A stretch of DNA of 23,383 bases, from contig CAYXDO010000165.1 in NCBI GenBank assembly GCA_964463485.1, positions 1 through 23,383 on the forward strand, given 5' to 3'. The notes beneath the pieces are model-generated. The model was not told where the DNA came from. It searched no databases and saw only the letters and a program-made list of their open reading frames with translations. This document shows positions 1-6,630 of this stretch, piece by piece; positions within the stretch are counted from its first letter, which is position 1; each line of letters begins with the position of its first letter. The stretch is from CAYXDO01 sp964463485. Its GTDB lineage: Bacteria; Myxococcota; Kuafuiibacteriia; Kuafuiibacteriales; Kuafuiibacteriaceae. A program made the translations under genes and the position numbers.

Positions 1-20
1 CGCCGCGAAAGCCTCCGCCG

Positions 21-150
21 GCGTCGTCCGCAACCTGAATTCGTCGCTCGGCTGTCTCAGCGGGCCCCCGCTGTGACGCCAAACTCAGATGAGTCGATAC
101 TGAACAATTCCGACGGCCCACCGAAAATCGGTCACAGGGGGCTTGAAATG
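21..150. repeat. IS66-associated flanking repeat, copy A
   Basis: This stretch matches 2239-2375 closely: both contain the block GTCCGCAACCTGAATTCGTC, then a GCGGGCCCCCGCTG palindrome, a GAGTC...TGAACA segment and CCGACxGCCCACCGAAAATC. The second copy joins directly to an IS66 transposase fragment, so this copy is probably debris of the same or a related element. Copy A carries several substitutions relative to copy B and lacks the following GCACGGCTTGAATTTGC motif, having only GCTTGAAATG. It runs into the assembly gap. Confidence 0.6.
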
Positions 151-161
151 GTGAGGTGACG

Positions 162-261
162 NNNNNNNNNNNNNNNNNNNNNNNNNNNNNNNNNNNNNNN
201 NNNNNNNNNNNNNNNNNNNNNNNNNNNNNNNNNNNNNNNNNNNNNNNNNNNNNNNNNNNNN
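162..261. other. assembly gap of 100 N
   Basis: Exactly 100 consecutive N bases, the conventional placeholder for a scaffold gap of unknown length. It abuts an 18-bp tandem repeat, so the gap most likely reflects collapsed or unresolved repeats; the true distance across it cannot be known from this window. Confidence 0.97.
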
Positions 262-441
262 GACTCGGACCCGGTGACGGACTCGGACCCGGTGACGGAC
301 TCGGACCCGGTGACGGACTCGGACCCGGTGACGGGCTCGGACCCGGTGACGGGCTCGGACCCGGTGACGGGCTCGGACCCGGCCACTGACTCGACCTCGA
401 CTACTGACTCGGTCTCGGCTACTGACTCGCTTTCAGTCACT
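262..441. repeat. 18-bp tandem repeat beside the gap
   Basis: About ten head-to-tail 18-bp units. Four of GACTCGGACCCGGTGACG come first, then units starting GGCTCGG, then degenerate units ending in ...ACTACTGACTCG. The left end is cut by the N gap, so copy number is a minimum. The period is a multiple of three, so both strands stay open: the minus strand reads a hexapeptide repeat (VTGSES/VTGSEP) from a GTG near 440, the plus strand reads LGPGDG. I see no conserved domain or convincing start context, so coding is unproven. The increasing divergence toward 440 is typical of the edge of a satellite. Confidence 0.85.
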
Positions 442-745
442 GCCTCCGATTGAGCAGAGACTCGGATGCACGCACGGATCAGACCGCCGCGAAGCGGCTT
501 CGTTCAATAGGTCCGCTGCATCCCCACCTTCGCGCCTCGGACAGTTCCGCCATGAACTGCGTCGCGCCCGCTCGCCGGAACGGAAACCAAATAGGCCTAG
601 GAAGAACCAGATGTCGGATCCAGACGGATCTTGAATTTCGGATTTCGGATGGCGGGACCTACGGATCACCGCGCAGCCAGTGGACCAATTCAGCTGAGCA
701 CAAGTGGCTCAATTCCCGCGAGCGCTGAAGCTTGGCACGAAGGAC
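442..745. other. intergenic stretch without recognisable gene
   Basis: About 300 bp downstream of the tandem repeat and before the stop of the Imm35-like gene. Short open frames exist on both strands but none has family resemblance, a ribosome binding site or consistent codon use. The only structure seen is a small direct repeat, ATTTCGGATTTCGGAT, near 636-652. Confidence 0.5.
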
Positions 746-1045
746 TCACGAACCCTTGCTCGAAAGCATCTGGCGATAATCCTCGATATACGCCTGCAGC
801 GGGCGTGAACTGCCGGTCGCATGAACCTCGCCCGTAAACCGATTTACGATTATCGGCGAGCATCCCAGAACCATCCAACTCGTATCCTTAGTCTCAAGAT
901 AGCGCCTCGAGTTATAAAAGAAGACCCAGCCAAACTCTTCCTCCCTGGTCGCTGCCTCAATCAACATCAACTCGTGTCGCTTGGACACCGGTTTCGAAGT
1001 CACGTGGGCCAGGGCTCGTTCTCTTGCGACTTCAAGACTTATCAT
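746..1045 (-). CDS. YrhB/Imm35-family immunity-like protein
   Basis: A 99-residue protein beginning MISLEVARERA. It carries the pattern of the YrhB domain (immunity protein 35 family): an N-terminal helix, then GWVFFYNSRRYLET, a short loop, PIIVNRFTGEVHATGSS, and a closing YIEDYRQ. The length matches the family, about 90 residues. The frame stays open upstream to 1219, but that extension (Cys/Ser/Thr-rich) has no family match and I place the start at the ATG at 1045. Family members protect against polymorphic toxins of Rhs or contact-dependent systems; that role is inferred here. No intact toxin precedes it. Upstream on the same strand a short frame ends ...RPELYTDFMLMFTH at 1074, 28 bp before this start, and could be the last remnant of the partner gene. 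Lower GC than region 2 supports an accessory origin. Confidence 0.78.
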   Translation of the reverse strand: MISLEVARERALAHVTSKPVSKRHELMLIEAATREEEFGWVFFYNSRRYLETKDTSWMVLGCSPIIVNRFTGEVHATGSSRPLQAYIEDYRQMLSSKGS

Positions 1046-1269
1046 TTCGTGCCAGACTTTGTAGAACGTCCCATCAATGAGTGAACATGAGCATGAAGTC
1101 CGTGTACAACTCCGGACGTGAGTCACGCCAATCATCTCACGAGTCGACCGCGCTGTCAAAGAAAGGTGCTCTTCGCAAGAGGGGCCGGCAGCATGGCAGA
1201 GCCAGGCTTCGAATCCCATGTGGCGTCGGACCGATCGAGTTCAGTCCAGGGCCCCCATGTGCGGAAGGT

Positions 1270-1565
1270 TTCGATACCTGGCCGCCGCGTCCCCAGAACT
1301 TACCGCAAGTCCCTGTCGATCGGTGAGGGCGTTGATGGAGACTCATCGCAAGACCGAGGCCTCGAATTCCATCGCGACTCAGCGTTCGCCGCCGAAGTGG
1401 CGTCGTCTTCCGCAGAAAATGTCGCACTCATGCATGGAGCGACTTGTGCGATCTGGAAATCCGCTTGGACGAACGGTAGCTCGGTCGCGCCGAGACTCAC
1501 GACATTGACCTCTCGCCTCCATCGGCGAGATTCTGGTTCGTGCGCGTGTTCGACACCCGTGGCTT
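1270..1565. repeat. direct duplication, copy 1 (dead copy)
   Basis: About 295 bp nearly identical to 5174-5471 in the same orientation, for example the shared blocks GTGAGGGCGTTGATGGAGAC and CTCACGACATTGACCTCTCG. In copy 2 this sequence is the upstream region and first roughly 45 codons of the 429-aa gene. In the corresponding frame copy 1 has a TAG where copy 2 has CAG, plus 1-nt indels, so it is a decayed duplicate. Similarity fades after GACACCCGTGGCT, with a short further resemblance around GCTCAC...GTGAGG. Copies are about 93% identical by eye. Confidence 0.85.
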
Positions 1566-1907
1566 AGCTCATGACGCTCACAGCGTGAGGAAGGAGCATC
1601 TCGCTACGTATTTGCAGATGCAGACGCGGTCCTCGACGGATCGCTCGGCGCTTGGCTCCGGACGCCGCGGGACCGCTCCCGATCCGTATCGGGTGCCTGG
1701 AGGCGATGCGTGACGCGAGCGATGGTGGTCGGACTCGTAGAGACGCGCCTCGAGTCCGGCGCGTTGAGCGCGGCGCAGGGCCGGCCTCGATTGTTGTCGG
1801 CGTTCGAGCCGAGTTACGAGGGCGCGAGTGTGCTGCCGGCACAGGACCGGGCTCGACTGTTGTCGGCCAGAGATTGACCTAAGCGGCGATTTTCGTGGGT
1901 GGCGAGT
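1566..1907. other. region between duplication and IS66 remnant, possible gene remnant
   Basis: About 340 bp without a recognisable gene. A plus-strand frame without stops runs from about 1595 to a TGA at 1875-1877 and reads ...YVFADADAVLDGSLGAW... then two similar stretches GRPRLLSA and DRARLLSA. It has no clear start and no recognised family, so it could be the tail of a truncated gene or chance in high-GC DNA. Confidence 0.3.
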
Positions 1908-2252
1908 TCATTCGATCGAGAGTGGCCCGGTAAGTCCACGGCAACCAGTCGCCGGCGTTCTCAGCAACGCCTTCGCATTCAGGAGGAGCTCGGTTAGGTA
2001 ATGGAACGGATTCTCTCCGTTGAGCTTTGCCGTGAAAATGAGAGTCATGTAGACGTCACCAACGCGGGCGACCTTGAGCGTTCGGTAGAAGTACGAATTA
2101 TTCCGGTATCGAATCGCCATCTTGAGCACGCGCTCGCAAATATTGTTCGTCAGGGGAGCGTCCGCCTTACGCAGAAACAGAGTCAGTCCTCTCCGGTGCC
2201 TCACTATGTACCGCATGCATCGTCCGAGCTCGGAGTTCGGCGTCGTCCGCAA
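1908..2252 (-). mobile_element. IS66-family transposase, C-terminal fragment
   Basis: This 114-codon frame matches the C-terminal end of IS66 transposases (TnpC, DDE type): LTLFLRKADAPLTNNICER, ending of the catalytic core with the conserved glutamate region, then KMAIRYRNNSYFYRT, ARVGDVYMTLIFTAKLNG and NPFHYLTELL. Full-length proteins are about 450-530 residues, so only roughly the last fifth remains. The N-terminal zinc-finger/HTH region and the first two catalytic Asp residues are absent. The frame continues a little upstream into repeat copy B before similarity is lost. No tnpA or tnpB is nearby. It is a non-functional relic that marks past insertion in this island. Confidence 0.9.
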
Positions 2253-2375
2253 CCTGAATTCGTCGCTCGGCTGTCACAGCGGGCCCCCGCTGCTACGCGA
2301 AACCTAGGTGAGTCACTAGCTAGTGAACACTTCCGACCGCCCACCGAAAATCGGACAGAGGGGGCACGGCTTGAA
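2239..2375. repeat. IS66-associated flanking repeat, copy B
   Basis: Second copy of the repeat at 21-150, here joined to the IS66 transposase fragment. It contains GTCCGCAACCTGAATTCGTC, GCGGGCCCCCGCTG, GAGTCACTAG, TGAACACTTCCGACCGCCCA and CCGAAAATCGGACAGAGGGG. The part from about TACGCGAAACC onward recurs a third time at 2473-2558. Confidence 0.75.
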
Positions 2376-2466
2376 TTTGCGGAGCACGGCTTGAATTTGC
2401 AGGGGGCACGGCTTGAATTTGCAGGCACGGGCACGGCTTGAATTTGCAGGCACGGCTTGAACTTGC
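2364..2466. repeat. tandem 17-bp motif GCACGGCTTGAATTTGC
   Basis: Five copies of GCACGGCTTGAATTTGC begin at about 2364, 2384, 2406, 2431 and 2450 with spacers of 2-8 bp. The fifth has one change, AACTTGC. A sixth near-copy follows repeat copy C at about 2542. The motif sits immediately after the IS-associated repeat each time, suggesting it expanded from the end of that element. There is no gene in it. Confidence 0.85.
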
Positions 2467-2472
2467 AAGCCT

Positions 2473-2558
2473 GTTACGCGAAACCAAGGTGAGTCACTAC
2501 TGAACACTTCCGACCGCCCACCGAAAATCGGACAGAGGGGGGCACGGCTTGAATTTGG
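2473..2558. repeat. IS66-associated flanking repeat, copy C (partial)
   Basis: Third, shorter copy beginning TTACGCGAAACCAAGGTGAG and continuing through TGAACACTTCCGACCGCCCA and CCGAAAATCGGACAGAGGGG into one copy of the 17-bp motif. It lacks the first half seen in copies A and B. Confidence 0.75.
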
Positions 2559-2613
2559 GGAGGGAGTAGGCCCATGCAAGAGGGGTCACGCACGCTTGCC
2601 GGAAGCACACGTG

Positions 2614-3321
2614 CTACCTACCAGAAAAAGAGTCAATCCGCTCCAGCACAGATGGTTCATAGCTTATTGAACAACCATCGTCGGGCAGCACGTCGGCGCA
2701 CAGCTCAAATCCTGCCAACACCGATTCGCATTGCCTAGCGAACAAGTAAAAACCACCTCCTGAGTCGAAGTTGAACGAAACCTCCATGTCAAAATCGTCA
2801 AAGCAGACGTCAAATAACATCCGGCCGAGCGGCGCCACTGGCACAGACATGGGCACACCCCGCCGCAATCTAGCCTCAACCTCACCCAGCAGTCGAGTCA
2901 CCCTATCTTGATCGCTTGCGTAGAACTTGATCCGACTCGCGAACTGCCCCGAAGACGCAACGTACCTGCTCCCCCTCCCTGATGGTGCCGCCTCGAAAGA
3001 CTGGTAGTCAGCGTCACGCGTCCAATGAGCTGTTCGAACACAGATGGAAGGCACAGTTCCCTCGGCTTCGCTGGCCAGGAACAGGGACGTCACCCGCATG
3101 GATCGCGCCTCGTCACTCAGTATAAGGATGCGCCGTTCGAAATAAGCCGATAACCCCTTGAAGATAGCGCTGACGGCCTGAACGTCCTTCAACTTCGCGT
3201 AGGCAAGTCCGCGCAGATACGCCCCTGCTCTGCTTACTTGGGGAAGTCGGACGATTCGCGCCGCCTTTCCATCGGATGTGCACTCCCATGGGATATCTTC
3301 CGTCAACTCATAGATTGTCAT
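2614..3321 (-). CDS. putative immunity protein of the adjacent toxin tip
   Basis: A 235-residue soluble protein (start MTIYELTEDIPWECT) of no family I recognise. It has no signal peptide or membrane segment, a balanced composition, and an acidic aromatic stretch FDVCFDDFDMEVSFNFDS in its last third. Its ATG lies inside the last codons of the frame-corrected toxin tail: ATGACAATCTATGA contains both the start of this gene and the toxin's TGA. Such stop/start overlap is typical of translationally coupled toxin-immunity pairs, and AGGG lies about 7 nt upstream as a weak ribosome binding site. The immunity role is therefore inferred from position only. The frame is intact although the toxin is frameshifted, as often seen with orphaned immunity genes. 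Confidence 0.62.
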   Translation of the reverse strand: MTIYELTEDIPWECTSDGKAARIVRLPQVSRAGAYLRGLAYAKLKDVQAVSAIFKGLSAYFERRILILSDEARSMRVTSLFLASEAEGTVPSICVRTAHWTRDADYQSFEAAPSGRGSRYVASSGQFASRIKFYASDQDRVTRLLGEVEARLRRGVPMSVPVAPLGRMLFDVCFDDFDMEVSFNFDSGGGFYLFARQCESVLAGFELCADVLPDDGCSISYEPSVLERIDSFSGR

Positions 3322-3781
3322 CGATGTGCCCTAACCATTCCGCGGTATCATCAGCTAGTCCCTTCCCCTTGGCGAAGAGATTGGATCCATGAAAATGTCG
3401 AAGCGAGACACGGCCCCGGGGAGCCCTTCCTTCAATGTATGCGGGTCAACTCCCTTCTGCCGCAGGAATGCCGCCGACACTTTCTTGAGCGAACTAGAAG
3501 GTTTCGGAGTCGCAGCGCCCAGGTCTTTCGCAGCCCGCTCAATGACTTCCTGTCCGGCCTCTTTCACCGCGTTGCCAGCGGCCTCTGCGGCCTCGTTCGC
3601 CACTCTGCCCGCGCCCGCCTCCACGGCCTCCTTCGCTACCTCCTTCGCTTCCTTCTTGACGACGGCTGCCGCCGCGATGGTCACGGGCCATTACTATCGT
3701 CCCCGCCGCAACGACGGCCGCCGCAGAGCCAACGGTAACCACACCGACTACGACCAAGGCTGCAACGATCTGGGTCCCACG
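3308..3781 (-). pseudogene. Rhs-type toxin tail: linker plus C-terminal toxin tip, frameshifted
   Basis: Read on the minus strand, a hydrophobic Ala/Val segment (GVVTVGSAAAVVAAGTIV) at about 3755-3690 is followed, after a frame change near 3690, by an Ala/Lys/Glu helical linker (KKEAKEVAKEAVEAG...). The toxin tip comes next: LKKVSAAFLRQKGVDPHTLK...VSRFDIFMD. That arrangement, with xDxHxLK then FDIxxD near the C terminus, resembles small tips of polymorphic toxins. The annotated frame ends in an unrelated PISSPRGRD at 3355. A one-base shift after FMD instead gives NLFAKGKGLADDTAEWLG and a TGA at 3308 inside the next gene, which looks like the true end. The tip is therefore broken by a 1-nt indel near 3380. 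Catalytic type is not identified. Confidence 0.65.
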
Positions 3782-5190
3782 TCAAAGTCCACGTGGCACC
3801 TGCGTGTCGACCAATTCGAAGGTCGTCGTACCGGCGAAGTCCTTTGACCGAAGCACGCGCCAAGTGGGCGATGCGTCGGTAATCAACAAGTCAACTCGTC
3901 CGTCCAAGTCGTAGTCCGACGGAAGTCCTTCCGTGAATACGCCCGGCTGAAACACCTGATCCCATCCTGCTGGGAGAATTGGGTCGGAAGGAAGCCCGGT
4001 CGAACCATCAATATACATGAAGAAGTCGGCACCGGGAACAAGATGTCGATGATTCCGTCACCAGTCACGTCCATCGTGTCCGGTTGGACCCGGGGCATCT
4101 GACTCAAAAACTTCGTTAGCAGTTGGACTCAGGCGCTGCTCTGAATGGAAGTCGGCCGAGTCCTCGCGTGACCATCGGAACTCAGTCGGGCGGCGACATG
4201 CCCCGCCGGCACACTCCGTGATTCGAGCAAGTAGCGAACGACCGGAACGAGATGGCTCGATGGGAGAGCCGGTCTCGTCCGGGTAGAGTAAGTCGTAGGA
4301 CCGACCAGGCACACCATCCACGCTTGTGCGGACCGCCTTGAGCCGGAGGTCGATGACCGTGTGATAACCAAGTCTGTACCCACGAAGAAACTCGGGGCGT
4401 CGTTTGGCACCCTGTAACTGGTCGCTGTATACAAACGAAACCAGCCGCGTATGAGTCGAGCCAAAAGAGCCCGCGAGGTCAGCTTGCTCAAATCCTCCCG
4501 GGAAGTTTCCTCCATATCGAATTGTCCGCGTGCCCGGAGGGGGCGACGGCCAGTAGTCCGTGAGCTGAACCTGAATGGGTGACCACGGACCGACCGAGTA
4601 CGGCAGGTCGATGAGCTCGACGCGATCGAGGAAGCCGCCAAGTCCGTCGCGGTATTCGACCACGACCGAGGGGGCGGTCTCCTCGTCATGCGTGTAGAGA
4701 CCCAAGAACGCGAGCGGGATCGGTCCGGCGTCGATCGCTGCGCCGAGCGCGGAGACGTCGATCTCCTGCACCAGCTCGACCGCGGTGCTCCCGTCTCCGA
4801 GCAGATAAGTATTGCGCTCCCTGCGACGGCACGAGGGCCGGGTTACTCAGGGACCACGTCCCTGCCGCCGGAACCCATCCGGGAATGGCTCCGGACACGA
4901 CCGGCGCTTCCGCGTCGCCGTTCACGACGAGCTCCTGCGCGGAGCTTCCAAACAGTGAGTGGATGGTTCCGTCCGGATCGATGCGGCGTACTTGGCTGGG
5001 TTCGGCAACGTAAATCGTTCCGTCCGGCGCGCTCACGACAGTCGTGGGACTCAGCAGGTCCGCGTCCACCGCCAACCCGCCGTCTCCGGTCGAGGCTGGG
5101 TTGCCCGGCGATCGTCTTGGCATAAAGCCCGAGGTCGCTCGCCTTGCGCGTCTTCCCGTTGCCTTCGTAGAGCGTTCGACCTGGCCGCCG
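3782..5190 (-). pseudogene. degenerate Rhs/SpvB-type toxin body (NHL, NGDAE, SpvB, FG-GAP segments)
   Basis: Pieces of one large secreted or surface toxin occur in order on the minus strand but in changing frames. RTLYEGNGKTRKASDLGLY leads into an NHL repeat (STGDGG...SAPDGTIYVAEPSQVRRIDPDGT, 5170-4960). Next is a module starting VVNGDAE and continuing, after a frameshift near 4780, as QEIDVSALGAAIDAG. A SpvB-like stretch follows (YRLGYHTVIDLRLKAV, SYDLLYPDET, RSLLARITEC, RRPTEFRWS, to about 4140). Calcium-loop FG-GAP-like repeats come last (DVTGDGIIDILFPVP, DYDLDGRVDLLITD, WRVLRSKD), with frame changes near 4090 and 4040, ending VDTQVPRGL at 3782. The YD-repeat core expected between this point and the toxin tip is absent. 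Multiple frameshifts plus the missing core make it a pseudogene. Confidence 0.78.
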
Positions 5191-5471
5191 CGTCGTCCCC
5201 AGAACTCACGGCGAGTCGCTGTCGATCGGTGAGGGCGTTGATGGAGACTCATCGCAAGACGGAGGCCTCGAATTCCATCGCGACTCAGCGCTCGCGCCGA
5301 AGTGGTATCCTCTTGCGCAGAAAATGTCGCACTCATACAGGTGAGCGACTTGTGCGATCTGGAAATCCGCTTGGACGAACGGCAGCTCGGTCGCGCCGAG
5401 ACTCACGACATTGACCTCTCGCCTCCATCGGCGAGATTCTGGCTCCGTGCGCGTGTTCGACACCCGTGGCT
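5174..5471. repeat. direct duplication, copy 2 (upstream and 5' end of the 429-aa gene)
   Basis: Partner of 1270-1565. Its left edge coincides with the point where the toxin remnant becomes recognisable (CTGGCCGCCGCG at about 5181), and its right part is the first part of the following open gene. The two copies thus bracket the island as direct repeats about 3.9 kb apart. Confidence 0.85.
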
Positions 5472-6630
5472 CGTCGCGGAGCGCTCACTCGTGAGGGTGC
5501 AGACGTTTCGGGCCTGGTTCGTCGGCGCGATGAACCAGAGCGTAGGGGTCGCCAAGCGTGCCGGTCATGCGATGACTCGCAAGCTTCGCAACATGCGGGG
5601 GTCGGTCGAAGCGGGCGCAGCGATCGGTGACGACGAGTCGGAGTTTGGCGGCGGGCGATCTCGCGCGTGGTTCCAGCAGGTCGAGGAGTACCTCGAGCGC
5701 TTCCTGCGCCTTTTTGAAAAGAGCTCGTTCGAGCGCTTTCGACCGGTCGAGGGCTTTTTCCGACGTCTGCTAGGGCTCCCGCCGCGCGCCATGCCCGAGG
5801 TCGCGGCGCCGAAAAAACCACCTCCGAAGCAGCTCACCGCGCCGAATCCGATCGACGCCAAGGAGGCCGCGCGGCTGAAGGCGGAGATCCGTCAGCAGAT
5901 GATCATGGCGAACGCGCGCGGCACCCAGAATCTCCGGCCCGTTCGCGAGCGTTCGCAGAGCGTGACCTCGGCTCCGCTCGAGCCGACTGTTCCGCCCGAG
6001 CCGTCGGCTTCGTCCGGGGCGTCGACCCATTTGGCCGCGCCCTCGGTATCGGATTCGTTTTCGGCGCCCACCGATCCGAAGGTTCCGGTGGCCGAGGGGC
6101 CGAGGCTGCCGCTGCCAAGAGAGATCGCGACCGAGGCGGCCCGGGCTCCCGACCTTGGCGAGGTGACTTCGGCTGCGGCGCCAGTCACGAGGCCGGGTCC
6201 CGTTCTCGAGGCGACGCAGGCTGCCGTCCCGGTCGTCAAGCTCCCACGAAGCGGGCCTGAGGATACCTGGGCCCATGAGGAGACCTCTGGCCGGCAGAAG
6301 GCGGTCGACGTGCCGAAGCTCGATCCGCGGGCGCTGACGACGGACTTCGATTTCGAGCTGCGGTCGATGGCTACGGCGATCGCCGATCGGCCCACGGAGC
6401 CCCCCACCGCGGCTCCGGCCGCTGCGAAGCTGCCCGAGGTGTACGCGGAGCCCGGGATCGCGGACATTAGGCACGTGCAGACTCAGCCCCTCACGGAGGC
6501 TTTTTCGACGAGCCGTCGGCCGTTGGCGCGGAGCGTGAGCTTCACGGACCCGGAGATGGCGAACGATTTCTTCGAAGAGACCGATCCGGAGGCGAAGGCG
6601 CTCGAGGCGACGGAGGATCCGAGCGCGTGA
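5341..6630 (+). CDS. unrecognised Pro/Ala-rich protein, 429 aa
   Basis: No family recognised. The start is uncertain: the frame is open from 5302, and GTG at 5341 is chosen because the reading MSDLCDLEIRLDERQLGRAE has high-GC third positions from there; ATG at 5531 is an alternative. No strong ribosome binding site precedes either. The first roughly 170 residues are basic and helical (AWFQQVEEYLERFLRLFEKSSFE is part of it, interrupted by Arg-rich stretches), followed by a long Pro/Ala/Ser-rich, probably disordered region rich in Glu. No signal peptide or membrane segment is evident. Its stop overlaps the next start by 4 nt (GTGA), so the two are probably co-transcribed. Its 5' end is duplicated at 1270-1565. 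Confidence 0.7.
   Translation: MSDLCDLEIRLDERQLGRAETHDIDLSPPSARFWLRARVRHPWLVAERSLVRVQTFRAWFVGAMNQSVGVAKRAGHAMTRKLRNMRGSVEAGAAIGDDESEFGGGRSRAWFQQVEEYLERFLRLFEKSSFERFRPVEGFFRRLLGLPPRAMPEVAAPKKPPPKQLTAPNPIDAKEAARLKAEIRQQMIMANARGTQNLRPVRERSQSVTSAPLEPTVPPEPSASSGASTHLAAPSVSDSFSAPTDPKVPVAEGPRLPLPREIATEAARAPDLGEVTSAAAPVTRPGPVLEATQAAVPVVKLPRSGPEDTWAHEETSGRQKAVDVPKLDPRALTTDFDFELRSMATAIADRPTEPPTAAPAAAKLPEVYAEPGIADIRHVQTQPLTEAFSTSRRPLARSVSFTDPEMANDFFEETDPEAKALEATEDPSA

Noticed and set aside
262..441. CRISPR array
   Set aside because: The units are directly adjacent 18-bp tandem copies with no unique spacers; no cas genes are present.
1185..1225. tRNA-like stretch with CTTCGAATCCC
   Set aside because: It resembles a T-loop, but flanking bases do not form the T stem and no acceptor, D or anticodon arms can be drawn.
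2364..2466. replication-type iterons
   Set aside because: Tandem 17-bp motifs recall iterons, but there is no rep gene, spacing is irregular, and the motif follows IS-associated repeat copies, so IS origin is simpler.
3681..3863. 60-aa minus-strand open frame (MARASVKGLRRYDD...)
   Set aside because: It is out of frame with the recognisable toxin segments (VDTQVPRG and the hydrophobic linker) on both sides and has no features of its own.
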